Shown in pieces: positions 20,562 to 32,383 of a DNA stretch of 64,000 nt. Position 1 is the stretch's first letter. The number at the start of each line of letters is the position of its first letter. The notes under the pieces were generated by a model. The model saw only the letters and a program-made list of their open reading frames with translations. It searched no databases and had not been told where the DNA came from. Made by a program: the position numbers and the translations under genes. The DNA lies in assembly GCA_946122785.1 (NCBI GenBank), contig CAMGYJ010000009.1:30415633-30479632 (forward strand), in the 5' to 3' direction. This stretch comes from Linum tenue. Lineage: Eukaryota; Streptophyta; Magnoliopsida; Malpighiales; Linaceae.

Positions 20562-23079
20562 GTGTTTCTTACAGTGCAGATGTATTTGTATACATAATAC
20601 ATGTGACCAGGTTCAGATTTAGTACCTACAAAACTACTATTTACAAAAACTATCCAAGAACAACAAAATTACATTTTTGTACCTATATACATATTACTAC
20701 ACTATATCTAACATATCCCAGCGTGAATTTCAGCGATTAAGCTATACATTATCTACGAAGGCACTGAATCATGTTTCTGTGCGCATTACATTATCTACGC
20801 TATACATTATCTACGATGTCACCTGAATCATGTTTCCGGTGATACTTGATCAACATTTGGGAGCCCAACCGAAACTAACTTGGAATTAAGGCTGATGCTG
20901 GTGGCCTGTTCGTTGGTTGTAGTTTGGTGAAGTCAGAAGTGGGTCACGGAATGTCGAGATTCCCTCATGACGTTAAAAGCATAATCCTGTTGTTATTGAT
21001 TCGTCTAAAATGGAAATGTGTCGTTGGTTTATTGAGCAATGTCAGTTATTTTGCTATATATATCAACTTCAAAGTTCAAACCTCATCCAATATTTTGCTA
21101 TTTGTATATAATGTCAGATATTTTGCTATATATATCAACTTCAAACCTCATCCAATATTTTGCTATTTGTATATATATTTTGCTATATGAACTTGAGGAA
21201 TAAAATTGGTCACCGATATTCCAGAGTTTATCCTATTCCTAGCAAAATTTGATACTTTAACGGACAATCAAGTCACTAACAGGGTGCTGATCGATTTGGT
21301 GCTGATCGATTTGGTTAACCACTGAATAAAAAATGCATACGAAAATCAAATCAATGGGGCTTATTGGCTAATTACCTGTTATCAGTTAGTTTGACGGTTA
21401 ATCACTAACCAATAATAACCTCCACAAGCGGCTTTTTTTATGAAATTTTGTATTTGTCATTTTCAATACTAAAATATAATCATGAGAATAATTAAAAAAT
21501 ACAATTACGCTGTTATATTGTTAACATAAAATAACAATTATAAGAAACAATATCAATACGGTACAACATCTATAATAAATTCTTAATTCAAATTCCAACA
21601 CATAAAATTATAAATAGTCAAAATTCTTCATCCAATTAGAGAGTATTGATCGCCTTTTTTCTAAGTGTGACTAAATAAGGCAAGTGTACATGTCGTAGGC
21701 AATATAGTGGCAAGCAGGTCGTATGCCACAAAGACTATATACTACTAGTAATTAGTTGTATTTTTTATTATTTAACCGATCACTTTTTAGTTTCTTTCAA
21801 TTAACTAAACCAACTAACATGACAATGAAATTTATCAAAGGCAAACGTGATTACGAGACAAATTCAAGCAGAGAAAGATGTTGTTTAGATTTTGAATCCC
21901 CTAATTGATCATACATTTCAATCGAACATGCATAGACTCAATATTATATTCTTCGACCGTAGGAATTCTAGAATTGATGTTAACCCGATATTCTCATGTA
22001 GTAACACCTTATTAGTAGATTTAATCTAGATATGATATTCTTCTGAACCAGATTGATTCTCCTAACGATTATCGCTCTATGAATCCACCTATTAGGTTTT
22101 ATCCTAATCCAGAAGTCCCTCTCTCTCGACATGAAATCTCTTCGTAAGAAATTCTGGCTAATTTTCAGGATCCCGACCGTGGGCGTGAGGCTAGCCGTGA
22201 GAACCTCCAGAAAGTCCTCAAAAAGCTTTCTAAATTCCCCAAAGCTCTAATCTTTCGTACTTTGTGTATTTCTTGTCCAAATATCATCAAAATCATTCAT
22301 CATGACTTGGAACACACAAAAATCACAAACCAAGCGTAAATATGGCAAACACATTGAATTATTGATGAAATGTCCAAGCACAGAGGCTTGAAAGGGATCT
22401 AAAAACATGTAGAATTTATGCATTACCAAGTACCAACTAGCAAGACATCAAATCCAAGCACCACAAGATCATCATAATTCACAAATATCAAATAAACAAA
22501 GATTACTCGCGTTTGAGGTTCGCTCGTGCACCACTGCTATGGGTTCGTCGGTCTCCCGATTGGCCAATTTGCAATTGTGTTTGTGATGCTCGGTGGTATA
22601 ACAACTTCCGGATGAGATGAGTTGCTAACTCTCTAAATGGTTAACACCATACTAACTTCATTAACATCCATTAGATTAAAATAATAATTCTATGGTTAAA
22701 ACTAATTGAAGGATATTATAGTAATATAACTCGAAACCCTAATATAAAAAGAACTCTACCCACTTCTCTCCAACTTCATGGCAGCCCCACTTCCCCTCCC
22801 CATTCTCTCTCTCTCCTAAAATGAACTGCCTCTGTGCCATCCTCTCTCTCCATCAGATCTGTCGATCCACAATAACACCATCAAGAATGTCGTCGGGCGA
22901 TTCCGCTCCAGCGCCACTTACATCATTCACTTGGGTAGGGAAAGCCTTGCGGAGATTCGAGATCGTCATGCGAGTCCCGGTGTCAACGTTTTCGTTCGAT
23001 TGGCGATTCCTCCATAGCATGCATCAAATCCCTGCAAGCGAGATTCGAATTGTCATCGTGGGATGTGTGTCGTCTTCCA
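20562..23079. other. intergenic, no gene seen
   Basis: AT-rich DNA. There are near-identical repeats of 'ttttgctatatatatcaacttcaaa' character at 21049-21076 and 21118-21145, and a perfect 15-bp tandem copy of GGTGCTGATCGATTT near 21282-21312. Open frames such as 22821-23084 show no domain. Confidence 0.45.
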
Positions 23080-23353
23080 TGTAACATCCCGAACCTTTTC
23101 CTGACAAGATACCGTCCGCTTTGGGTCTCTACACCAGCACGGTTTTCGACTTGGGGTGAAATTCAAGGTGACTTCCCATAAGGTCAACCATCCTTGCAGT
23201 GCTCCACCCTGAGCACGTTTAACTTCGGAGTTCTCACAAGAACTCCTCCATTTCACCCCAAAACGCGTCTTGTCAGTTAAGGTCGGTTTCCTACTTATGA
23301 ACCATGGATCTCTCCCGTGCTTTGTGGATGTGGGATTTGCCTAAGGTGTTACA
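23080..23353 (-). repeat. 3' LTR of Cassandra element
   Basis: 274 bp. The minus strand starts TGTAACACC and ends GTTACA. It contains the 5S-like block on the minus strand at about 23165-23245. Confidence 0.85.
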
Positions 23354-23436
23354 TACACCCCCTTGGGACTCAATGCCCTCGTTGAGGTTTGCCCCACCAT
23401 CGTTCAAGAGGGACGCGGAGAGGCTCTGATACCACT

Positions 23437-23706
23437 TGTAACATCCCGAACTTTTTCCCGACAAGATACTGTTCGCTTTGGCCCTCTACACCCGCACGGT
23501 TTTCGACTTGGGGTGCAATTCAAGGTGACTTCCCATAAGGTCACCCATCCTTGCAGTGCTCCACCCTGAACACGTTTAACTTCGGAGTTCTCACAAGAAC
23601 TCCTCCATTTCACCCCAAAACGCGTCTTGTCAGTTAAGGTCGATTTCCTACTTATGAACCATGGGTCTCTCCCGTGCTTTGTGGATGTGGGATTTTCCTA
23701 AGGTGT
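23437..23706 (-). repeat. 5' LTR of Cassandra element, outer end truncated
   Basis: Collinear over 270 bp with the other LTR with no net length change, then diverges where TACA is expected. The 5S-like segment is at about 23522-23602 on the minus strand and retains the internal-promoter-like stretch, although with substitutions between the two copies. Confidence 0.85.
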
Positions 23707-24307
23707 CCAAGGCCTCTATCGAAAGTTTGGAGACAGTGGTGACAGGACTGACGATGGCGGCAGTGTAATCTTTCATAAGGAAGAACGGCGATGGCGGTGG
23801 TGGAATCGTTCATTGGGAAAAAGACATGGATACAAGCCACTGGGTTTTGTGATAACTCTATTATTTGTATTAGTGGTGTTTTTTATGTAGTGATTGTGAT
23901 TCGTATTAGTAGTGGTTCGTATTACTAATGTGATTCATATTAGTAGTGATTATATCGTAGGTATTTTTTTTAGCAATTTTTTATCTATTAGTAGTGATTT
24001 TAAACTACTAAGTAATAATGATCTTATTTGTTTATTTCAGTTTCTATCACCTAATTACTAATAAACCACTACTAATCCTAACATTACTATATGGAGGTTC
24101 TTAGCCGGAACCCCCACAATCTCCCTTTTCCTGCTCTCTGCGCAGTTCACGGAGGGAGAGTTTGGTAAATTCACTCTGCATTTATTGACGGAATGGGCTA
24201 TATGTGGACTGGGGACAATAAAGCTGGATAATTCTTTTGGATTACTTTTATGGCCCTTTCTAAAAGTTATACGAAGTTAACAGAGAGGAATATGAAAAGG
24301 AAAAGCG
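23707..24307. other. no gene seen
   Basis: Between 23850 and 24080 the motif ATTAGTAGTG(A/G)T recurs several times. No coding sequence is recognised. Confidence 0.4.
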
Positions 24308-24574
24308 GTGGAAGACAGCGGTAGAAGGATGGGCGTGGCGGTGGATTTCTCGTCGTGCAGCATCAAGGCTCTGAGATGGGCGATCGACAACCTGGACTGT
24401 GACGGCAACCACCTCATCCTGGCCGATAACCCTCTTCTCCCGGCCTTTGATTTGGATCTCAGTTCACTCCTGCATGTTGTTTCCCCTGTTCTTCAATTGC
24501 CCGCCGATAACCCTCTTCTCCCCGCCTCTGATTTCCGTTTTTCGATCTTTGCAGCTCCTCAATTGCCCGCCTAG
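24308..24574 (+). pseudogene. N-terminal fragment of a universal stress protein
   Basis: The frame opens MEDSGRRMGVAVDFSSCSIK and continues ALRWAIDNLDCDGNHLIL, which is the first beta strand, helix and second strand of plant universal stress proteins (At3g53990-like; ATP-binding or orphan USP family). Similarity stops after about 37 residues. The rest is translated tandem repeat with no USP match, so the ATP-loop and C-terminal half are absent. No GT donor lies at the break, which argues against a normal exon end. It is either a truncated gene copy or an exon 1 whose remainder was replaced. Confidence 0.6.
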
Positions 24575-24665
24575 AACCCTCTTCTCCCCGCCTCTGATTT
24601 CCGTTTTTCGATCTTTGCAGCTCCTCAATTGGCCCGCCTAGAACCCTCTTCTCCCCGCTTTTGAT
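24421..24665 (+). repeat. 66-81 bp tandem repeat after the USP fragment
   Basis: Four copies of a unit containing GATAACCCTCTTCTCCCCGC then CTCTGATTTCC. AACCC starts at 24428, 24509, 24575 and 24642. Two copies end in a splice-acceptor-like TCTTTGCAG. Confidence 0.8.
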
Positions 24666-27600
24666 TTAGATATCAGATCAATCTGCAATCATAAATTGAA
24701 TCACAACTTTAAGGTTGAGCTCTTTTTCTCCTTCTAAGGCAATCTCTCTTACTCGATTCATAAACAAAACCAAATTGCATGTCGAAACCAACTACATGCA
24801 ATCAATTTTTGCTATTCGTACCTCAGCCCAGTGAACCACCAGTAGGCTACGGACAACTAGCCAACACAAGACTGGAAATTGACCATATGAAAAAAAGCCC
24901 AGCCCTGTTATCGTGAAAAAACCAGGAAAGGAAGAAATGGAGGAAGGAGGAATATTAAAAGACAAATAAATGAGATATACAGAGAAGGTGGAGGGAGATA
25001 GAGAGAGTTGAGGCCTCTGTTCGAAAGTGGGAGGTAAAAGGGAGGAAGAGGTGGAATAGGAAAGGTCAATTAATTGAGGCATGGAATTGGAGAGAAGGGA
25101 AACTAGAGATAGGGAGATATGAGGTGATGGATGATGACAAAGAGAAATGGGGAATATTAGCAAGGCAAAAGTAATGCGATGAGAGTGCTCCATCTTACCA
25201 TAATATTTCATTCATAAATTATCTTTTATTTTTGGTAAGATAAAATTCTATTACATTAATTTTGGAGAATAATGATATTTAAAGTTTAAATTTTAGTAAT
25301 ATTTTTAGAGTGATTTATCTTATTTGGGATTTATGATTTAGTATATTATTATTTGTATACTTATAATATTTTATTTATAAATATCGGGCTAAATCGGGTT
25401 GACAACCTTGCATCAAATTGGGTAAAGAATAAGGATTGAGGGGTTGATCTTCTATGGTGGAGGAGTTATCGACACGTAATATAATAGCAACAAGCAAAAA
25501 AACTATTCCCCAATTTCAAATTCCTTGCTTCAAGAGCGTTTGTAGGAAAGGTAGAATAGGAAGTGTTATTTTTTTTCTTTCCTCTGTGGAACGGGCCAAC
25601 TTACCGTACACGTGCGGACTTGAACGGGCTCAGGAATTATTGCGGCCCACAAAAACAGAATATATTTTAGTCACGCACATCTCTTCGCCCGAACTTAGGA
25701 TACCCAATTCGTGGGTTCCAAACCCACGCTCGCGCTCCAATGTTAAAATGTGAATTTTAACGGATTCTGGCAAGTCGTATACAATTAGCTAATTAATTTT
25801 ACGGCAACGTGGATTTGTTGTGGGAGAACGCGGATCTGATTAAAACTACCCTTTTGCATAGAGTTTGAAAAGAAACTTTGAGCCATTAATTGGGTGAATG
25901 TGTGAAGTAGACTCAACGAGAGGCGAGAACACTGCGATCATAGGCTCTAAATGGATGAAGGAGATTGTAGATTAATTGAGGTCGGTCAAACTGAAAATGA
26001 AGGAACTACCAACGAGTAGTGAGATAGGGCTATGCGATTATAGGGATACTTTGTTCTAGAGGAAACAAGGAGTTTCGGCGCCGGAGAGATATGGCGACCA
26101 GTAGTCGACGTCGAACAGGAAAAGCCGACACCTTTGAATTGAGGAGAACCATCCACCGTCTCGATGCTTCTGGTTGCTGGATTTATTGTCCTTTCTGTTT
26201 TTACATCAACATAAGTATGAGATTGTAGAAGTACTGAGGATGGAAAGCTCAAAGACCATTTACTAATAATAATCTTGGACTTTTTTGTGGTAATATCTTG
26301 GACTTTAATTTAGTTTTTACTCAAATACCAAATTGTTAAATTTTATGGTCGAAAAATGGAACGAAGGATTAATACAATATAAATGCTATATTGGGAAAAT
26401 ATATCCTTTTCCATTTTATTAAACCTTTATCTATTAGTATTTTACGGTATATATATTGTTAATATAAACAAAATAAATGATATTTTGAATATGGTGCAAC
26501 AATCACCGTATGTACCGACCTTCTACACCGACTCCGGTTTTTTGCAGTCAATTTCATGTGGAATGCGTACTTCCACCCATCCTGGTGACGATTCATCCAC
26601 TTCTCAGACTGATCGGAAGCCGTTTCCGTACCCTTCTATCTTTGCTTCTCCCCCGCCTACGAGTAGATCTGGTCGGGGGAGAATGAAGGATATTGGGTCG
26701 GGAGATCCATCCACTGTGTTTGCGATTTCCACCGTCCTTCCCGACGATTATGTGTTCGGTGGATTCATTATACTTTCTGGTTTTTGCGAGGCCATGATAA
26801 AATATAAAAAAATCAAGAATGAACAACACGATTTGGGATAGGAATCGCCGTTCCTATATTCCTAAAAAATGGTGGTAAACACGGACTCAGCTGTCGAATT
26901 GGTTTGGATTGAGATTTTTATCGGGTGTCAGAGAACCATGTAGATTATAAATTAGACTTGATTAAAACGGGCCAAATTTTGAAATTTAACCTGTTTGACC
27001 TACCCCATGCCAAACTCCTATTATTCTTTATTTTCAAACTTTCAATTTGAAAAAAAAAATAGTGAAAGAAAAGAGAAGATTGCAATTCGCCATTTGCACA
27101 TCACTGCTTCGGGAATAAAACCATCGAAAGTAAACTGAAAATGTTTATGATCGTTTTAATGTTTAAAATTATCAAATGAATCTTTCTGTTTAGTTTTTTA
27201 CTCACAAATACCAAACGATTCACTATAAAATACACTATAATTTAATTATTATGATATCAAATAATTACATAATATATATATTTGAAATGATAAAAATTGG
27301 AATAATGGGGTTGGTCGAGGTTGAACCATTTAATAACTTTAAAATACATGATATTTTAGCCTCTAAGATATAAAATAATAGCATAATATATGTTTCAAAT
27401 TAGAAAAACTAGGCTAATCGAGTTGGATCCTAGGTTAACCATTTAACCCTTTCAGTGAGTTGATGAATGGATTGTTCCATTCGAATTAATAACGTTGATG
27501 ACAAGATGAAAGTTCTATAAATAAAGTTAATAGGCTAACAGGCCGAGTAAAACCTAGCAACGATTGTGAGATTCTCATTTCCCGAAGACCGGCGGGATAG

Positions 27601-28329
27601 GCGATTTTTATTTGGTTTTCTAGAATTCAGTTTCTATAAACTTACTCAACATCATCATATTCATATTACCAGAAATAATATTGTTTCACAACGTAACATG
27701 TACTCGAACTTGATTCGTATGGCTGATTTTTGATTCGTTGCATCATCCATGTCTCTTTCTTGCTAAAATTCACTATCTTTATCACATGTTTCCCAACAAA
27801 AAATGTATATAACAATAAGCTATACACCCCATTGCATTCTCAAATTTCACATCTCACCCCTCCGGCCAATTGGCCGGGGCTCCACACTAGTAACAATTAA
27901 CTCATTACAAGAAATTTAAAATAGCTATTATATCCACCAAAACCGCTACGAATTTAACTAGTAGTACCTTTTCAATATTTCCGTGGTAAATCTCTATTAC
28001 GGAGAGAAAATGGATATTTTAAATTTATTTATTTTCTAAATACCAAATATACCTTCGAGTGCATATCACAGTCAGACTCAACTAAAATTAATGGACGTTA
28101 ATTAAGAAGGTTAGCATGGTGCTAACTCCTATAAAGTTTGCACTATAACTTCTCCCGCAACTCCCGTTTTCACAACTAGTATCTATGCCCGGCATAATGG
28201 TCGGTTAATAGTTTCATTAATTATTTTGTTTTAAAAAAGCATGTACGTTTTCATTATCGAACAATCAATCATAGTGCAATGCCTTTTCCTTATTCGAAAT
28301 ATTTTAATTTAAATTCTAAATTTCAAAGA
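24666..28329. other. intergenic; one unassigned open frame
   Basis: Mostly AT-rich. A 152-codon plus-strand frame (26383-26841) has a Ser/Pro/Thr-rich middle but no recognisable domain and a non-conserved look, so I do not call it a gene. A pyrimidine-rich stretch on the minus strand near 24900-25200 and the other small frames are also unsupported. Confidence 0.4.
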
Positions 28330-28334
28330 GTGAG

Positions 28335-28600
28335 AAACTACAACATCGGTAAACCTTTTTGTTTTTACGATACAACTTGAAATTGTACCTTTAACGTTAT
28401 GGACAATTTCAGATTGTAACTATACATTTTGTACAAGTTCTTTTATGGTACAACTTGAACTTGTACCTTTATTTGATGGTACAACTTCAAGTTGTAAAGT
28501 TGTATCATAATATAATTGTACAAATTCCTTTATGGTAGAACATAAACTTATACATTTAATGTAATGATACAACTTTAAGTTATACATTAAAGCACCAATG
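28335..28600. repeat. palindromic GTACAACTTGAA repeat cluster
   Basis: The motif (G)GTACAACTTGAA / TTCAAGTTGTACC and diverged forms appear about six times in alternating orientation, for example GGTACAACTTGAACTTGTACC-like palindromes at 28447-28467 and 28479-28498. Function unknown. Confidence 0.6.
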
Positions 28601-28779
28601 CTATTACCTATTAGCATAGTAATGGTGCTCTTTGTTTGCTCATTTTCAAGTAAAGGCAATAGTTCAAACCAACTAAATAACAAACAAAACACTTACAAAT
28701 TACTTAGAGAGACTCGAATATGCATTTTTCTTTTGAGTATTGTCCTAATGATTTGTTAGACTAAAATAAAAAAAGGATA

Positions 28780-28990
28780 TGCAACACAAATCACCAAATT
28801 TAGAAATTATCAGCGCGTGAAAAGAAACCAACGATTCAAGATAGAGTGCATAACCCTTACATAATTATATATGAACCTTTGATTTTAAGTGTGTCCAGAT
28901 CTAAGAGATGAGATTGAAGGGCTTTTTATTTTCCCTACTTTCTATTTGGATGTTATCTTTCTTGTTTTAACTTAAATTTCATAAAATTTT
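28780..28990. repeat. dispersed repeat, copy 1
   Basis: About 210 bp with clear similarity to 33264-33495 and 34132-34335. Shared landmarks are CACAAATCACCAA(A/G)TTT, AGATAGAGTGCATAACC, CTTTGATTTTAAGT and TTGTTTTAACT. No coding content. Confidence 0.7.
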
Positions 28991-29028
28991 GCGCATATGG
29001 AATGGGTTGGTTGTGATATACATATCAA

Positions 29029-29056
29029 CTAGCTTTTTACCCGACCCGTTGGTCGG
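29029..29056 (-). mobile_element. possible Helitron 3' terminus
   Basis: On the minus strand the sequence reads hairpin CCGACC-AACG-GGTCGG (plus 29041-29056), eight bases, then CTAG followed by T. A stem-loop about 10 bases before CTRR with insertion before T is the canonical Helitron 3' end. The element would extend to higher coordinates; its 5' TC end was not located and no Rep/helicase frame is present, so it would be non-autonomous. Confidence 0.45.
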
Positions 29057-30475
29057 ATGAATTTAGTTTTATTTATTATATTTTTATATTAATCTATTTT
29101 TTCATATTTTCAAATAATTTGGGATCATCTAAATAATTTATTAGTGGGTTGAAACTAATATTTGCGCGAATTATTGATTGTAACATTAGTTAGTTTATAA
29201 GTATTTGTATTGATCATGCTATCGCTTACTATTGTCTATATATTTTTTACATCTAAGAAAAAAATCACTTCCTATTGTTAGAATAAATTACTTAAAAAAT
29301 ATTTCTTCATAAAATTTGATATTATTCACTTATTTTTCTATTATATCCATGAAAATAAAATAATTAAGCATTGAAGTATTAATTATAAACTCCAAGAGAT
29401 TTTCCCTATTAGTAATTTGGAGGGATAAAAATTTATCAAATAAAGGATTCAAATTTTATGGTCGACAACCATTAGGTACTAATTGAAAAAATACAAAATT
29501 ATTAACTAATAATTCACTTTTAAATAATATATATCTCCAAAAGCAATTGTGGTTGTTAATAGCTAACATTAATGTATACGGATAGTACAATTGTATTATA
29601 ATGGACATATCTGAAATATTCCAATTATTTCTTCAAAATTTTAATTAAATAAGGCACTCTATAGTTCAAACATACAATCATTTGTTGTGAAAATTAAGTT
29701 TCTGAAAAAGATTCATGATTTTCGAAAATCAATATGGATTTTTTATAATTTATTTTGGTGTTGCCTTTGATATCTAAAAGTCAACACTTATAGATTTGTC
29801 TACTATGTCATTTGAAAGATTCTAAAAATTTATAACAAATATGTACCACCAACAAATAAAAACTTTTTTGTCAAAAATTTGTGTGCCCATAAATTTGTTC
29901 TTAGCTTTGTGCTCGACTTTTAGCTCGATAGTATAACATATGCTAAATTTACGACAGTCCTTCTGTCTGCCACCTATTTCATAGCATATTAGGTTTCGAG
30001 TATCCACAAATATTAGTACGCTTTCAACAATTATGTTTATAGTTACACGTATACTAACATTATGAAGTGAAAATTTACAACAATAAATAACTATAATAAA
30101 GAAAATTAATTAAAAAGAATACCATCCGTAAAGCTCAAGAATTATTAGTGAATTAGTTGGTAATCTATTATCCTCTTGCAAAAAAATGGACAATTACATT
30201 ATGCTCATCGCTATTTTTGGAAGGTCAGATGATCAACAATAAAAGTCGGGGAATTTCAAGAAGATTCCCAAAGATGTTTCCCTCCCTCCAGGCAAATGAT
30301 CGACTTTGCTTTTGCTAGTAGAGAATGGAGCTGTTATACCTGCATAAAACAATGTCTCTTGAAATAGTGTTTATTTTCAACAACTTGCACAATTCCAAAT
30401 TGATTCATAGGTCAACGCGATCACATATTTTATTGATAAAGATGACTATTAATACCATAGACCGATAGACGCATC
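29057..30475. other. intergenic, possibly Helitron interior
   Basis: Very AT-rich with no coding signal. It may be interior of the putative non-autonomous Helitron whose 3' end lies at 29029. Confidence 0.3.
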
Positions 30476-30640
30476 CCTCTTCGCTACTTTCTGTTGGCAA
30501 CTACGGAAAAATAGAAACCTCTGGGCCTTCGAGAGACTATTGGCGCTGGCAACCCAGTTAGCCTACCAAATCAAGCAAATGCGAGTGCAGATTGATCAAT
30601 CTTCCAGGAGGATTGGGCAGGTTCTCGGGGAGGCTACAGA
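30476..30640 (+). pseudogene. LINE fragment between zf-RVT and RNase H
   Basis: The plus strand encodes SLFATFCWQLRKNRNLWAFE and then LLALATQLAYQIKQMR. The W-(I/L)-(W/R)-K-x-R-N-x-W-x-F-E pattern is typical of plant LINE polyproteins just after zf-RVT. Both sides are cut off. Confidence 0.55.
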
Positions 30641-31776
30641 GCGGGTAGAAAGGGGAAATAGAATAGGGTTTGGGATTTTCACAAAAAGGCTACAATTTCC
30701 CCTTTATTAGTTGTTCTGGGCGTCGCCCACCAAAGTGAAAACGCGTCTCCGAGTGCCCAGGTGCCTAGATCAATCGCCCAGAGCTAGACTGGGCGATTTC
30801 CTCCTGCCCAGCTATTAATCGCGCCTAGGCGAGAGATTAATCGCGTCTTCTTGAACACTGAATAAAAGTGGACCAAACAAAGACATTACATCCAACTCAT
30901 TTCAGTTCCATCTTAACACAGTATCGGAGGCATGTACTATTATTATACAAATGATCTTACGCTCTCAATTAGGAACTAAACGAAGGTTAAATGCTTGATT
31001 GGCAAACTAAATCGATGAACCTAGTGATCTTAAAGAAAAATTAATGATCACATGATTTCTTGGACCAAACTACTAAAGAAAAAAAGAAGAAAAAAGAGAC
31101 CGTACATTAGCATAAGAACTCAACAAATTACTTATAAGAACTAATGACATAAGAAAAATGTAAACTCAAACCGTTCTTCCGAAGGTCATGGATTAAATCA
31201 TTAGTTGTCGATTACATAGCCTAAACTGCAAGTTATATCCAAAATAGAGGCAATTTAGAAACAAAAAAGTTAGATAAGAAAGCCGTGAAACACAAAAAAA
31301 TTGAGTGAACAAAGTGGGAAGTATTGTTTTCAATTAAGCTTGATTATGTTGACATAAAGCAGGCACACATTGACGTTGAAAACTTAAACAAAAAGCTTAA
31401 AAAGTGGCAAGAGAATTCTTCCCTTGAGGTTCAAATATAGCCTACCTATATGAGTAGAGCCAAGTAATTACCATGATTCCATTATACACATACCATCTCA
31501 CAACCAACTGCTGCTAATGCTCTGGTCCGTTCCAAACCTCACATGCTCATATCTCCAATACCATATCACGAAACCAAGAATTATACACAACTAAAAGATC
31601 CAATAAGGAGAGTAACTTAGCATGGAACTTTGTGATGGGGGCAAATTCTATGGTCAGTATTAAGCTGTGCAAATTATATCACCTCTGCAAAGCTCACTAC
31701 TTCCAGTAGTTTCTCACAGAACCAGCTACCGTCCTAATTCCTTCCTTCCTTCCTTCCCAGGGCCAGAGTGTGAAAA
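30641..31776. other. intergenic; GC-richer repeat at 30715-30860
   Basis: 30715-30860 contains GGGCGTCGCCCACC, CCCAGAGCTAGACTGGGCG and GCGCCTAGGCGAGAG, which looks like a truncated MITE-like repeat in AT-rich DNA. The remainder up to the psbW start has no recognised feature. The last 100 bp, with repeated CTTCC (31740-31757), probably form the psbW leader. Confidence 0.4.
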
Positions 31777-32383
31777 ATGGCGTCCATCTCCGCCAAAACC
31801 ACAGCTTCTTCCTTCATCCATGCATCTCTCCGTCGCAACCCCTCTCTAGGGGTTTCCTCCGCCCCAGTTCTCGGTGAGTACTCTTGACGCCCCCCTCCCC
31901 TGAAATTCACAATTACATCTGGCTTTTATCAATTCAGCTTGGGGGAACCAAGAAATTGAATCGATTGGGTGATATGCAGGGCTGCCGTCGATGGCGAAGA
32001 GAGGGAGAGTGGTGAAGTGCTCGGCGGAAGGAAACGGAAAAAATGGCAGCGGGTGGGAGAAGAAGGGGATGATGAGCGCTTCGCTGATGGCGGCGGTGGC
32101 CGCAGCAGCTGCGTCGAGCCCAGCGGCGATGGCTCCTCAACGGATGCGAGTAGCTGGAGCGATTTGTAGCGACCTTCTAGAGGCTGAAGCAGAGAAGAAA
32201 GAAGAAGCAGGGTTCGTGGCGGCGGGGGAGACGGTGGTGGCGGCGGCAGTAGTTGTGCTTCTCGCCGGAAGGGAAAGCCTCGATCGTCGACAACCTCTTC
32301 GCCACGGAGATAGTTCGCTGCACTTCCAAACGCGATCTCCTCAGTCGCAGCAGAAGCGGGCCGTCACTGCTTTCCGCCACTGA
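31777..32383 (+). pseudogene. psbW: psbW 5' fragment: targeting exons kept, mature protein lost
   Basis: Exon 1 (31777-31873) encodes MASISAKTTASSFIHASLRR and on to APVL. The GTGAGT intron ends in TATGCAG at 31979, and exon 2 resumes at 31980 in phase with GLPSMAKRGRVVKCSAEG. Together these are the chloroplast transit peptide and the hydrophobic thylakoid-transfer segment (SASLMAAVAAAAASSPAAMA) of nuclear-encoded photosystem II subunit W. Normal PsbW then continues with the roughly 54-residue mature protein (one transmembrane span). Here that is absent and the frame runs into an unrelated 80-residue tail (MRVAGAICSDLLEAEAEKK, then Ala/Val- and Arg-rich) ending at 32383. If made, the product (166 residues) would carry bipartite plastid targeting but no PsbW domain. 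A genuine later exon beyond an intron was searched for by eye to about 33000 and not found. Confidence 0.75.

Larger units (their letters stand above)
23080..23706 (-). mobile_element. Cassandra TRIM retrotransposon (5S-rRNA-like LTRs)
   Basis: Two direct repeats (23080-23353, 274 bp; 23437-23706, 270 bp before its end is lost) enclose only 83 bp. On the minus strand the LTRs read TGTAACA...TGTTACA. The interior starts with the PBS TGGTATCAGAGCC (minus strand, plus coordinates 23422-23434) and ends in a CCAAGGGGG purine tract near 23355-23365. Each LTR contains a 5S-rRNA-like block (GAACTCCGAAGTTAAACGTG, then GGAGCACTGCAAGGATGG), the hallmark of Cassandra. There is no coding capacity. The minus-strand 5' LTR lacks its outermost TACA, so no intact TSD is visible. 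Confidence 0.9.

Noticed and set aside
22821..23084. 87-codon frame ending at the Cassandra insertion
   Set aside because: No recognisable family, and it depends on the insertion for its end.
23046..23620. Minus-strand 67- and 69-codon frames that resemble each other
   Set aside because: They are translations of the two Cassandra LTRs, which are non-coding and 5S-like.
26383..26841. 152-codon plus-strand frame
   Set aside because: No domain, atypical composition and an AT-rich start with no leader signals; kept only as a note in the intergenic entry.
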